Below are positions 43,974 through 54,342 of a stretch of DNA of 64,000 nucleotides, piece after piece; position 1 is the stretch's first letter; the number at the start of each line of letters is the position of its first letter. The notes under the pieces are model-generated. The model worked only from the letters and a program-made list of their open reading frames with translations, was not told where the DNA came from and ran no database searches. The DNA comes from Pseudopyrenochaeta lycopersici (lineage: Eukaryota > Ascomycota > Dothideomycetes > Pleosporales > Pseudopyrenochaetaceae): positions 1,116,001 to 1,180,000 of the forward strand of contig NHZP01000014.1 of NCBI GenBank assembly GCA_003313425.1, written 5' to 3'. The position numbers and the translations under genes were made by a program.

Positions 43974-44363
43974 GGTAAGAACACATGATACATGTTCCGT
44001 TTGTTCATAGCATACAAGGACTGCTCACTCAATACCTTCCGCGAATCAATTGCACTATTATCCTTACTCAACTGCCTTTCGCACACATACATCATCATTC
44101 CAGGACTCGCCCAACGAAGTCGCTGCGCCGTGTAGCCAACCCTCTATTGAAGTCTTGACAGAACTCAGTTGTAGCTTTATACTTTACTTGAAGGGTTGGA
44201 ACTCGATAAAGCTCCGCTACGTATCAATTTCCACGTTATCGTAGCGAATGGATAAGGATGGATAGACATCGATTGCCGTTTTCGTTGATGCTGATCTAAT
44301 TTCCAGAACTAAACTGCGCACTTTAAGCTTGCAAAAACACCCCCATTGAACAAAGAATACAGA
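43974..44363. other. Intergenic region
   Basis: About 390 bases with no recognised gene. Confidence 0.35.
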
Positions 44364-44632
44364 ATGGCTGCCACGGCTGGATTAAAGACACCACCTCCTT
44401 CTCAATGTCCTTGGGCTCCTGGGGTTTCCTTTCGGAGCCACAGCATTTTATTTGGAAGCTGCCAAATACACACATCGCATCGCAGTACCCTTTGCGATTT
44501 CAGAGTACCTATCGCTTATGCTCTCATCACTTCCTCTCGCGCAGCATGAAAGTCCTGTATCGACCATGACAGGTAAGTTTGGATTCACCATAGACGCTAA
44601 TGAATGTTACAGTATGTTTGCTGAGCGGCTGA
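44364..44632 (+). pseudogene. Possible small protein gene with a G-run frameshift
   Basis: From ATG at 44364 the frame reads MAATAGLKTPPPSQCPWAPG up to a run of four G at 44421-44424. If one G is ignored, the downstream frame continues as a smooth helical stretch (FPFGATAFYLEAAKYTHRIA, then a hydrophobic segment) to a donor at 44573. A 40-base intron follows and a seven-codon last exon ends at 44632. No family is recognised. The frame break may be real or a homopolymer error. Confidence 0.3.
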
Positions 44633-45523
44633 AGTAGGTTACCTCTCAAGAACCAGACAGCTTCATACGTTGATCCTGGTATAGGTCACCGTATTCATCT
44701 TGGTTTGAATTTTATTGAGTTTTGCTTGATCATTACCGACTGGCTTGAGAAGGTCAGATAAGGATACGTTTTTGTGTCTGGTAGGATGCAGTGTCCTATG
44801 TTTTAACGTTGATCGGTATTTGTGTCACCTGTTCCTCTTCAGCCATAACGTATTCTTAGCTCAGACTTGGTCAGTCCTCTATCAGTTCACGGTGCTTTTA
44901 TGATAAGAGACCTCAGATAATGTCAATATGTCATCGATTCAGAAAGAGCAGCCAGAGGTATCAGCAACGTGGTGCGAAAATGCAACATCGTCAGCAGAAT
45001 ATGTGACAGAGGTCCAAGGTAAGTTCTTGTTGAGTGAAGATGCGGAGGGAGCAGTCGTCCGTCGACGGCTGAATGATATTGCGATAGAGCCGATTGGCCG
45101 CCGCATATACCCATGATCGAAAGGCGGGTAGGTCGAATGTCAGCATCCCAATATTGAAGCATGATACTCCTGCATCACTTTATCCATCATAGCTTCGATA
45201 ATGCCAATTTCATTTCCCCGCGTAGGATCGGCAACCTAGTTGTTCGAGCTCGCAAGCAAGCACTGCGCTCAAAAAGCTTGAGGCGCGCCACCATCAACGT
45301 TCCCGCACCTGCCGATCTTCAAGTCTCCTTCTGCTTCGAGTATAGGCGGGTGTTGTAGTACCGAACTACTTTATCCACCTTCCGTAACGATGGAGCTACC
45401 CTTGTTGACCGAGTAGCTATCGTCATCGTCATACGAGGTGAACCTGGACGGTGGATAGGTATTTAGTGAGTGGGTTGTTGTGCACGACGGCTCTCGGAGT
45501 CGTGCTTCGTTGTCGCCGCCGTC
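44633..45523. other. Intergenic region before the S28 peptidase
   Basis: About 890 bases. A 62-codon frame at 44928-45116 and a few others have no recognisable content. The peptidase promoter should lie at the right end. Confidence 0.35.
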
Positions 45524-47416
45524 ATGCGTCTCTCAATTGCTGTCACAGCTCTTTTGTACGGCCTTGAGGCCGCTGCTTTGCGTACTCCACCGAGAAATGC
45601 GGCGGAAAGAGATAGCTTGGTACGTGCTGAATGATAATTTCATCTCATTGTTGGCTACGATCAGCTGCTGTTCAATCACGAACCTGCGCGACTTTCTGAC
45701 CTAATTGCGCTCTCAGCCTCACACGTGAATTGAAAATTGCGGCCTAATACGATGATTAAACCATCAACACGCAACAAAACAACAGAATGCAGCGAGCGCT
45801 AACGAACTCAGGTCGAAGCCTCAAGATCACACCGCAGTCTCCTCAAACGAGCAGATGACTTTGATCTCACACTCTTATACCCGGAGCGCAATCTCTCGGT
45901 GCCTATCGACTTCTTCCACAATGAGACCAAATATGAGCCGCACAGCAACGGGTCTTTCAACCTGAGGTACTGGTTCGACGCCACTTATTACAAGCCTGGT
46001 GGCCCAGTCTTTGTTCTTCTGGGCGGGGAGACAGACGGAGAGGGTCGTTTGCCATTTCTGCAAAAGGGCATCGTCCATCAAGTCATTAAAGCTACCAACG
46101 GCCTGGGTGTTATTCTTGAGCACCGTTACTATGGCAAAAGTTTCCCAACGCCTGATCTAACAACTGAGAACTTGCGATTCTTAACGACCGAGCAGTCGCT
46201 AGCAGAGATCGACTATTTCGCAAGAAACGTACAGTTTGAGGGTATTGATACGGACTTGACTGCTCCGAATACACCATGGATTGTTTACGGTGGCTCTTAT
46301 GCCGGTGCTCAGGCTGCATTTGTCAGAGTCGTGTACCCTGAAACTTTCTGGGGAGCAATCTCTTCGTCCGGAGTCACAGTCGCAATCTACGACTATTGGG
46401 AGTACTTTGAGCCCATTAGAATCTTTGGACCCCCAGATTGTATCAAGAATACTCAGCTGCTGATTGATGTCGTTGACAAGATTCTCCTAAATGAAAAGAA
46501 TGGAGACAAGGTCCAGCCACTCAAGGAGGTGTTTGGTCTGGGCAACATCACCGACAATCGAGACTTTGCAAATCAACTGACTGGAATTTACGGTTGGCAA
46601 AGCACGAACTGGGATCCTGAAATCACTGGATCATCTTTCTTCAACTATTGCAACAACATCACCAACAGTCAACCGTTGGGTGAAAATCTTCGTCCAGCAG
46701 TTGCAGATCTCGTCTCAGCAGCAGGCTACGATTCTCACACGCTCGCCCAGAACGTTATTCTCAATGCTGTCAGCTGGCTCAACATTACTAGTCTTGCCGG
46801 CTGGAGACGGTCTGGGAAAACTCAAGATTCGTACTTCACATCGCTCAATGCCACAGCCCTACAGCAGTACACCTCCATCGAGGACTACGGTGCCACTAGC
46901 TGGTCCTACCAGGTCTGCACCGAATGGGGCTATATCCAGACTGGCAATACGCCACCAGAGATTCAGCCCTTGATCTCGCGAACTCTCGACCTTGAATACC
47001 TGACTTTCTTCTGCGAAGCACAGTTCAACATCACCGAACCACCAGATATCTGGCAGGTTAACAAGTACGGAAATTTCAGCGTTGATTATCCACGGCTCGC
47101 ACACATCGGAGGCAATGCAGACCCATGGAGACCAGCGACTCCACTTTGGTATCCAGACCACAAAGAGAGCTCGACAGAGCAGCCCTGGTTGCTAATTAGC
47201 CACGGCGTACATCACTGGGAGGAGAATGGCATCTTTGAGAATGAAACGACTCCGACGTCACCACCTCCGCAAGTTGTTTATGCGCAACAATTCTTGAAGA
47301 ATTTTGTTATTGATTGGCTGGAAGGTATGTTTTTTTTTGTTCGGAAATCCAAATGCTATCCGAAACGCTAACCATTTACAGAGTTCGACGACCAGAAGGG
47401 GCAGTATGAGCTCTAA
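45524..47416 (+). CDS. Secreted serine peptidase of family S28 (prolyl/lysosomal Pro-X type)
   Basis: Three exons (45524-45619, 45812-47324, 47382-47416) give 547 residues. Exon 1 encodes a signal peptide (MRLSIAVTALLYGLEAAAL). The catalytic serine is in VYGGSYAGAQAAF (about residue 194), the acid in GGNADPWRPATP and the histidine in HGVHHWEENGIF. YWFDATYYKPGGPVFVLLGG and LEHRYYGKSFP are also typical of S28. These enzymes cleave after proline, usually from the N-terminal or C-terminal end of peptides, at acidic pH. Numerous N-x-S/T sites fit a secreted glycoprotein. The last exon adds only EFDDQKGQYEL. It begins a run of three secreted-protein genes. Confidence 0.9.
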
Positions 47417-48023
47417 GCTTAGGCTCTTTACACTGGCCGTACCCTATATCTGAATTGCGACATAGATCGAAGGTTCAATAACGTACTACATAGTCCATAC
47501 CTATCTGTAAATGCCGCCTCTAATCCACTTGGGGTTTTCATGCGAGACCGTGCCGCTTTTTCATCAAATTCAGGAAATCTCCCTTCGCAAGGTGATACTA
47601 ACAATCATCTTTAATGTGTGGTCTAGTGTGCCAGATATCATCTCTTTTTCGTACCTACCAACTTCGAACCCACTTATGTGTAGGCTAATATTACTACTTT
47701 AAAGAGCGGCAACTTGCTTGGCGATCGATCCGGCTATCTTCTCGGTATTGTTCTCATCTTGCAATCGCCAAATATTTATTCACGGTAATATGAATCACCT
47801 AGCATGATTCGTACTTTTTATAACGATTGCGTACTTCCATTAGCGCGATATGATCGTGCGTCAACCTGCAATATTTTCGTAGACAACCTGTGAAATCTTT
47901 CGCTGCATAGAAAAGTTGAGATCCATCATTCTGGGAGCCAGGTATATCTCAATGTGTGTCTCGGAATTCGCATAACTACACTCAACGATTCTAAAACTTC
48001 TTTAACGACTGTTTTGAACGACT
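47417..48023. other. Intergenic region between two secreted-hydrolase genes
   Basis: About 610 bases of 3' flank and promoter. Nothing recognised. Confidence 0.35.
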
Positions 48024-49071
48024 ATGAAGTCTTCCTTCGTGCAACTCGCCTTTGCTGGGTTAGCTTTCGCACATAGCATTTTCACAAATGCACCACAGGG
48101 TACTGCTGTACGCTCACTTCCTTTGCATACTCCTCTTCCTCATTAACGTGTACTAGGCTGGCTCTGGCCCTTACCCAGCCGTATGTATAGCCCTCCCTAA
48201 GCCACTGCCATTGTCTGAAAAAACTGGGGAGCATCCAACTTAATGCTACCCAGTCCTATTACACCGAACCTGTTTTGACAAACCATACTATCTTTGCTCC
48301 TACCTCCGCACCTTCCTCCCTCAAGCTACCTATTCTCATTTGGGGCCAAACTGGTTGCTCCTACAATTCTCTTCATTTTGAAGCCTTCCTCTCAGAGATT
48401 GCCTCTCACGGCATTCTTGTTATCGCGAACGGCACCCCTAATGGAAAGGGCAATCCCAATGGCATCGTTGAAACAAATAACCCTAGTGGGGCACTTCATC
48501 AGGCAGCTTTGAACTGGATCAGCAAGGAGGCAGGAGTGAAGGGAGGCAAGTATGAGAATGTGGTTAAAGAGAGGGTTGCGGTTGCGGGACAAAGTTGTGG
48601 AGGGATGCAGGCTTTTCAGCTCTTTGATGACGAGAGGGTCACTACGATTGGGATTTTCAATTCAGGCGAGGTGAAAGTCACGGAAAAGCCGACAAAGGTC
48701 ACAAAACCAATCTTTTACTTTCTCGGTGGGGGTACGGATATCGCGTATACAAATGTGAGTAGCATTCCTTTCCACATCAGAATGACTATATGCTCATAAA
48801 AACCAAGGGAGAAAGGGACTACTCGCTGCTCCCCACTACAACACCCCGATGGAAGGGCAATCTAGCGCTTGGCCACATGGGCGACTACGAAAAGACAAAC
48901 GGCGGCAAGTTTGGTGTTGCGGCTGTTGCGTGGGTCAAGTATTTGTTGCGCGGCGATAGCACCGTTGCGACTTTCTTCACGGGAAGTGGTGTGGGAACTG
49001 CGAAGGGAGACGGATGGACGACTGTAAGTGGAAGCTTGGATAGTATTAAAGTCACACCGTTGGTAGTATGA
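48024..49071 (+). CDS. Secreted alpha/beta hydrolase with GQSCGG nucleophile motif
   Basis: Four exons, 48024-48107, 48157-48180, 48254-48754 and 48808-49071, all in phase 0, give 290 residues. Exon 1 is a signal peptide (MKSSFVQLAFAGLAFAHS), and exon 2 is a 24-base microexon encoding AGSGPYPA. The core has LPILIWGQTGCSYNS (oxyanion region), the nucleophile in VAGQSCGGMQAFQL, and a late GNLALGHMGDY region that could give the histidine. It resembles dienelactone-hydrolase or chlorophyllase-like secreted fungal proteins of unknown substrate. The exon 3 donor GTGAGT is good; the acceptor AACCAAG is weaker. Confidence 0.75.
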
Positions 49072-49196
49072 AAATATGATATATGGAGAGGTTTTCATTA
49101 GACCACTATTCGAACCGTGCTCGCTTTCGTTTGCTATTGTACAATATGAAATACATTAGAACACGATTTCAGGGTACCTCTAATAGCCCCGTGGTT

Positions 49197-49682
49197 CTAG
49201 CAGCTCCCATTCTCGATCCATCCTTGCCCCTGGCTCTTCACTGCCTCATCTCCAGTCTCTTCCCCAATCTTAACCGTGACATTGAACCCCGTGACGGTGG
49301 GGCCGCCACTCGCTCCGTATAAGCTGTGCACGCCCGCACTCAACACAACTTCCTTGCCATTCCAACTTTCACTCGCCAGACCGGCCGGTACGGTTGCTGA
49401 GATCGTAACATTCTCAAGAGTGTTGGACTTGCTGGGACCGAGGTACGCCGAGTCAGAGAAGGAACCTAATGTGTACGGGTATCCAGTGGGATTGGCGGTG
49501 GTGGGCAGCTGGAAACCCCAGGCTACGGAGATGTCGGCGACAGTTTGGATATAATTTTCAGTAAGGAGGGTAAGGGTGAATGTGGTATTCGGTGCAAGAG
49601 TCGATGGCGCTGCTATGCCGATGATGCGTGCAGATGCCAGGGAAGTGGTGGTTAAGGCTGCGGCGAGGGCTGAGACGCGCAT
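49197..49682 (-). CDS. NIS1-like secreted effector (necrosis-inducing secreted protein 1 family)
   Basis: Single exon, 161 residues. A signal peptide (about residues 1-18, ending LASA) is followed by RIIGIAAPSTLAPNT, LTLLTENYIQTVADISVAWG, YLGPSKSNTL and SLYGASGGP. These match the pattern of NIS1, a widely conserved fungal effector first described in Colletotrichum. NIS1 proteins are known to interfere with the plant immune kinases BAK1 and BIK1 and to induce cell death when expressed in leaves. The gene is convergent with the secreted hydrolase and shows no break. Function in this organism is inferred from the family only. Confidence 0.85.
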   Translation of the reverse strand: MRVSALAAALTTTSLASARIIGIAAPSTLAPNTTFTLTLLTENYIQTVADISVAWGFQLPTTANPTGYPYTLGSFSDSAYLGPSKSNTLENVTISATVPAGLASESWNGKEVVLSAGVHSLYGASGGPTVTGFNVTVKIGEETGDEAVKSQGQGWIENGSC

Positions 49683-51649
49683 TGTGTTGTGAGATATTAC
49701 TTAGTAGATTCGATTATTTGTGATGAGCGTGGTTTTCCTTGTAGAAATGGGTCTTGCTTGCGATACTGATGCAACTGGTCTTTGGCGTTGAAGTTAACCT
49801 GGGAGAACTGAATGGTAAATCTTGCTTTTGTTGGCCCCCTTATTTGAAGAGACCCATAATTACACATGTTCCCCTCATTTACAACAGGAACGGTAACATC
49901 GTGGAGCGCTGAATACGACCGATCATCCGCAGGTTGCCGTCAGAATTGTCAATCTTCTGGCGCAGCCACACCGGCACCTATCATATGTGATTGCGGAGTT
50001 CACTGCTCCAAGTTTAGACCCTCGTTATTCTTTATATGGATAAGTACTATCGGAGATTTATTGGATCAACATGAAAAGTGGCCGAATGGGCCGATTGTCA
50101 AGGGTGTTGTCGTCCAATGATGCTGCGTACGTCATTCTCGGTGCTTAGACGGAAAATAACGTCATCTAGTGCTACCACTTCGGGACTTCTCTGAATGCAA
50201 CTGTGCAATTCTTGAGTCTGTTGCATAATAATTAGTAGAGCTAGAGGTGCACCAAGTACTAGCGATATGATTACAGCGATGCTTATGACCGTTTGATGAA
50301 GACTTTGAATGCAACAGGTAGCCCAACAATTTCGCCGCTGTCAATCAAACGAAGTACAGGCCCTTTAGCATATTCTTTCGGGTATTCGGCTACATTAGAA
50401 CATAGAGAAGATAATACCACTTGGTGACAATCTTCTTGCCCGAGATGAACCTCCATTGCATACCATCGTAGAATATCAATCCGCAAACGAAGCCTTCGCC
50501 AACGACCTTGTAGTGCGTACTCATTTCTCCTTCGTCTTTGTGGGTCCATACTCTCTTACAGGCAGTGTGTTTGTATTTCCTTAGATTACATGGTACATTT
50601 TCCCCCAGAATGATGCACGTCGTATCGCCTTTGCTCATGTTCCACTGACCTTGCATCCCTCATCAGTTTTTGAATAATCTAGGCAAGCAATCAATTAGAC
50701 AAATGGGCCAGGATTTCGCGGTCATGATGCCATTGAGATTTCTTTTGGTCCAAAATTCCTTGATTCATTTGAACAATCCTAATTGAAGTTGTGTGTTCGA
50801 ATAGCGTCGAGTAGACATAAGAATTACTTGAGAGTATCCACTTCTATAGCCCTGGAAATGTCCAATAAACAGGGTCTATATTCAAGCTAAGGCCTGCGAA
50901 CACATGAAGAAATAAAATGACAGCCAAATCCCTTATTGCAAATACAAGGATAAGAGCAGTATAAGTACGAATGGGATGAGAGGTACCGCGAGGAAGAGAA
51001 GATCAAAATATTAACAACGTTTCAAGTAGATGTATGACAGTCAGGTTATATATCTGGAGGTAGATGGGCCGAAGGGGTATGTTGGCAATCGTTTCAGACT
51101 GGACAGTCTAACAACCATTCGGAAAGCACTTAATAAACGTGGGAAATAAGATGCCGGAAATGCTGGATACACTGATTCTGTCCTAAATGAATTGGTTAGA
51201 GGAAAGTGCTGAACGGTAACTTGTGCAAAACGCCCTTGCCGCGTTTCAGATGATGCTACACTTTGTTGGAACTGAAGCTTTCTACAATTTCAAGGCTTCA
51301 AGGGAGTGATAAAATGAATTTGAAAGGAAATGGCTGTGGAGGAATAGGGACTACGAGTGGCCATGCGAGGCTGAGTGCTAACCCGGACCCCACCTTGCGC
51401 CCAGACGAACACGACTGTCTATATCATTATGACGCTTGAATGGCAGACGCCCTAGTAAGTACAGCAACTTGAAATACGACAACATCGGAGTGAGGTTGGA
51501 TCATGAAAGAAAATTAGGATACCATAAAGTGGCGTAACTCCGAAATGGGTTAGGAGGGTAAGATTAGGGATGGCTGTGTTCCCATACCCTACCGATTTAC
51601 ATACTCAAATACAATTTTCCCATAATACCGCAAAAAGCCAAACTCAAGC
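49683..51649. other. Gene-poor region between the NIS1-like gene and UCH
   Basis: About 2 kb. An 88-codon minus-strand frame at 50390-50656 contains several cysteines but lacks a signal peptide or convincing splice partner. The rest shows no gene, RNA or repeat. The NIS1 promoter lies at its left end and the UCH promoter at its right. Confidence 0.35.
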
Positions 51650-52430
51650 ATGTCTTCAGCCGTGCAGATATATCGGAGGCACTTTATTCCCCTTGAATCA
51701 AATCCAGACGTTTTCACTGAGCTCATACACAAACTAGGCTTACCAGACTCTCTTTGTTTCCAGGACGTACTTTCGTTAGACGACCCAGAGCTACTCGCAT
51801 TCCTTCCACGACCAGCTTATGCTCTCATACTGGTGTTTCCAACGACAGAAACCTACGAGAAAAAGGTCGAGGGAGAGGATGCCAGACTCGTGCAGTGGAA
51901 ACAGAGTGCTTCGGATTCAGACATTGTTTTCTTTAAGCAGACAATCAATAACGCTTGTGGTTTGTACGCGATTTTGCATGCTGTCTGTAATGGAGAAGCG
52001 AGAAGCAAGATGGGTATGGAAACCAGAAATACCGTCCCAAGATTGACACTAATGCGAGATAGGAAGCGGCTCACTCATGTTCGAGCTCCTCCAGAACTGG
52101 TTACCACTGACAGAAGATGAGCTCGCTCAGGCTTTAGAAGACAGCGCAGAACTTGAACATGGGTATGCTGAAGTAGCAAGGAAGGGTGACACACAAGCGC
52201 CTGACAACGCTGAAGACGAGGTTGACTACCACTACATTTGCTTTGTCAAGTCATGCAAAGATGGCCATCTGTACCAACTGGACGGTGATCGGAAGCGACC
52301 CATCGACCTTGGTCCATTGGCAGCAGGCGAAGACGTCCTATCCAACAAATGCTTGGACGTTATCCGTGGCATGATGCAGATGGAGGCGGACAATGTAAAC
52401 TTCAGCCTTATGGCTCTTGTCGAAGAATGA
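51650..52430 (+). CDS. Ubiquitin carboxyl-terminal hydrolase, UCH (peptidase C12) family
   Basis: Two exons, 51650-52013 and 52063-52430, join as ATG-G/GA to give 243 residues, typical of UCH-L3/Yuh1. The catalytic cysteine lies in QTINNACGLYAILHAV (Cys103). The crossover loop begins LPLTEDELAQALEDSAELE. The histidine is in DYHYICFVK and the acid in LYQLDGDRKRPIDLG. UCH enzymes remove small adducts from the C-terminus of ubiquitin. The N-terminus IPLESNPDVFTELIHKLG also matches the family. No signal peptide; cytosolic. Confidence 0.92.
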
Positions 52431-52965
52431 GATATGTAGGTGGCCAAGGAGTCACACTCTTCGTGGGAGAAGTCTCCGAAGAGCGAGGAAGTGTGAACTA
52501 TGAAGGACCTTTGATTTGCTCTTGCAACTAAGAAAGCACGAACTGGAGTACAGCCGCATACACCAAATCGACGCAAGACGCGAGGACGTGGGATGCTCCC
52601 CGAAGGGACCTGTCGAGGTGTCGGAGACCAAGTGGCTGGCGTGCGGGTTGCTTCATGTGTACAGTTTAGCACTAGCACCTAATTGAGATGCTGCAGTGTT
52701 CCTCTCCAGCGAACAACTATCACTGTTCGCCATTGTATTGTGATGAAAGAGTTACGGCGGAGTTGGCGCGGAGGAAAGTTCAGATGGCCGCCAAGGCGAA
52801 ACCACGCTAAGGGGACCTCTCCCGCTTTGGAAATCGCGAGCTTCAACCTACCTGGACATGCTCGACCGTCATTGAGACCAACACCAGCCTTCGACCCCGC
52901 AGGACTCGCATACACGCCGTCGCTGGACACGAATTTCCTCAAGCCACCACGTTCCGACCGCCGCG
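52431..52965. other. Intergenic region between UCH and the zinc-finger gene
   Basis: About 535 bases. An open frame in the region just before the ATG is in another frame and unrecognised; this is probably 5' UTR and promoter. Confidence 0.4.
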
Positions 52966-54008
52966 ATGACGAAGAAGCGCAAGAGATACCCCGACCTGAA
53001 CCAGAAGCTGGAGCGGCCATGGTGCTACTACTGCGAGCGCGACTTTGACGACCTGAAGATTCTCATCTCTCACCAAAAAGCCAAACACTTCAAATGCGAC
53101 CGTTGTGGGCGACGATTAAACACGGCTGGAGGTACACACCCCCATTTCGGACACCTCCCTTAAGCCCACCATCGCGCTCCTGTCCCTCTACATGTGCTAA
53201 CACTGCCTTCTCAGGTCTCTCTGTGCACATGAACCAAGTTCACAAAGAGAATCTAACCCATGTCGAAAATGCAAACCCCGGCCGCCAGGGCCTTGAGATC
53301 GAAATCTTCGGCATGGAAGGTGTGCCCGCCGAAATAATAGATCAGCACAACCAGCAAGTCACACAGGCACATTTTGCAGAGGAACAAGAGCGTGCGCGGA
53401 TAACAGGTAATCCTATCCGTGGGTTATATGTAAACGGACAAGCGCCGCCGAACAAGAGGCCAAAGGTGACTGAGAGCCTGGAGGAGATTGAGGAAAGGGC
53501 GGGCAAGTATAGGGTGGACAGGAAGAACGGTGTATTACCGGCCGCAGTCGCGGAGGCGCAGAATCCTGTATGTACAATTTGGGCTATAATATATGGGATA
53601 GAGGAGCTGACTGTGCTACAGACACCACCAGTTGCACAACCACCTTATGGCGCTCCGCCCCTGGGCGCCCCATCAGGCTTCCCACCCGCTTACCCACCTC
53701 AAGGCCTTCCACAGCCATTCTCGCCCACGAACGGCGCGCGACCAGGCAGCGTCCCAGGTCAACCAGGCGCGCTACCACCGCGTCCAGGCTTCGGCGCTCC
53801 TCCAGGTGCTTTCGCGCCAGGCCAGAACGGCGCAGATCTATCAACATCCATTGATGACCTGATTGGCGAGGTGACAAAGGAGGCTACGCCAGTGGAGAAG
53901 AAGAGCAAGAAGGACAAGAATATGAAGCTGATTTTCTTCGACGAGAACACGAGTCCCGAGGAGAAGATGGCTGCACTGCCGCGGTTTGCAGAGTTTATGA
54001 GGACGTAA
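52966..54008 (+). CDS. ZNF207/BuGZ-like C2H2 zinc-finger protein
   Basis: Three exons (52966-53131, 53215-53567, 53622-54008) give 301 residues. The start, [20 protein letters not shown], leads into two zinc fingers: [22 protein letters not shown], and [26 protein letters not shown] across the first splice. The next motif, [18 protein letters not shown], is the conserved ZNF207/BuGZ extension. The rest is Pro/Gly-rich and low-complexity, ending [19 protein letters not shown]. BuGZ binds Bub3 and helps spindle assembly in animals; fungal members are little studied. The second intron (54 bases) keeps the frame open, so it could be retained. Confidence 0.85.
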
Positions 54009-54342
54009 CATGGCACGACTCAAGTGGAGCTGGGTTATCATGATCAAACGCAATTCGTCCATTTTTGGGAACATTGGATTCGATGGACAATCTGCCGGTG
54101 TCCGTTCAAGCAGCAACACTGTGCGATTTAAGACCGGGAAAGCCGCATCATGGGAGTCTGAGGGCTGGAGGGAGGGTTACGCCGGGTCCTGCATAGCACT
54201 ATCTAGGCGCAGACATGTCACGAAATGATCATCAAGCGATGTTAGTCCAAGGGTGCAAGTGAAGGTTGATGTCGTTACAGAGCATTGGGGATGCTCAAAG
54301 GTTTATTACAAGGGCTTTTGTATTACATCCAACCACAATCTA
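54009..54342. other. Convergent 3' region between the zinc-finger gene and PEX2
   Basis: About 330 bases of shared 3' flank. Nothing recognised. Confidence 0.4.

Noticed and set aside
44928..45116. 62-codon frame starting MSSIQKEQPEVSATW
   Set aside because: Too short and without homology or splice support to call a gene.
49866..50120. 84-codon plus-strand frame with cysteines
   Set aside because: No signal peptide, no recognisable motif, and composition like intergenic DNA.
50390..50656. 88-codon minus-strand frame with several cysteines
   Set aside because: No signal peptide, and the only splice that would add more cysteines needs a 28-base intron, which is too short.
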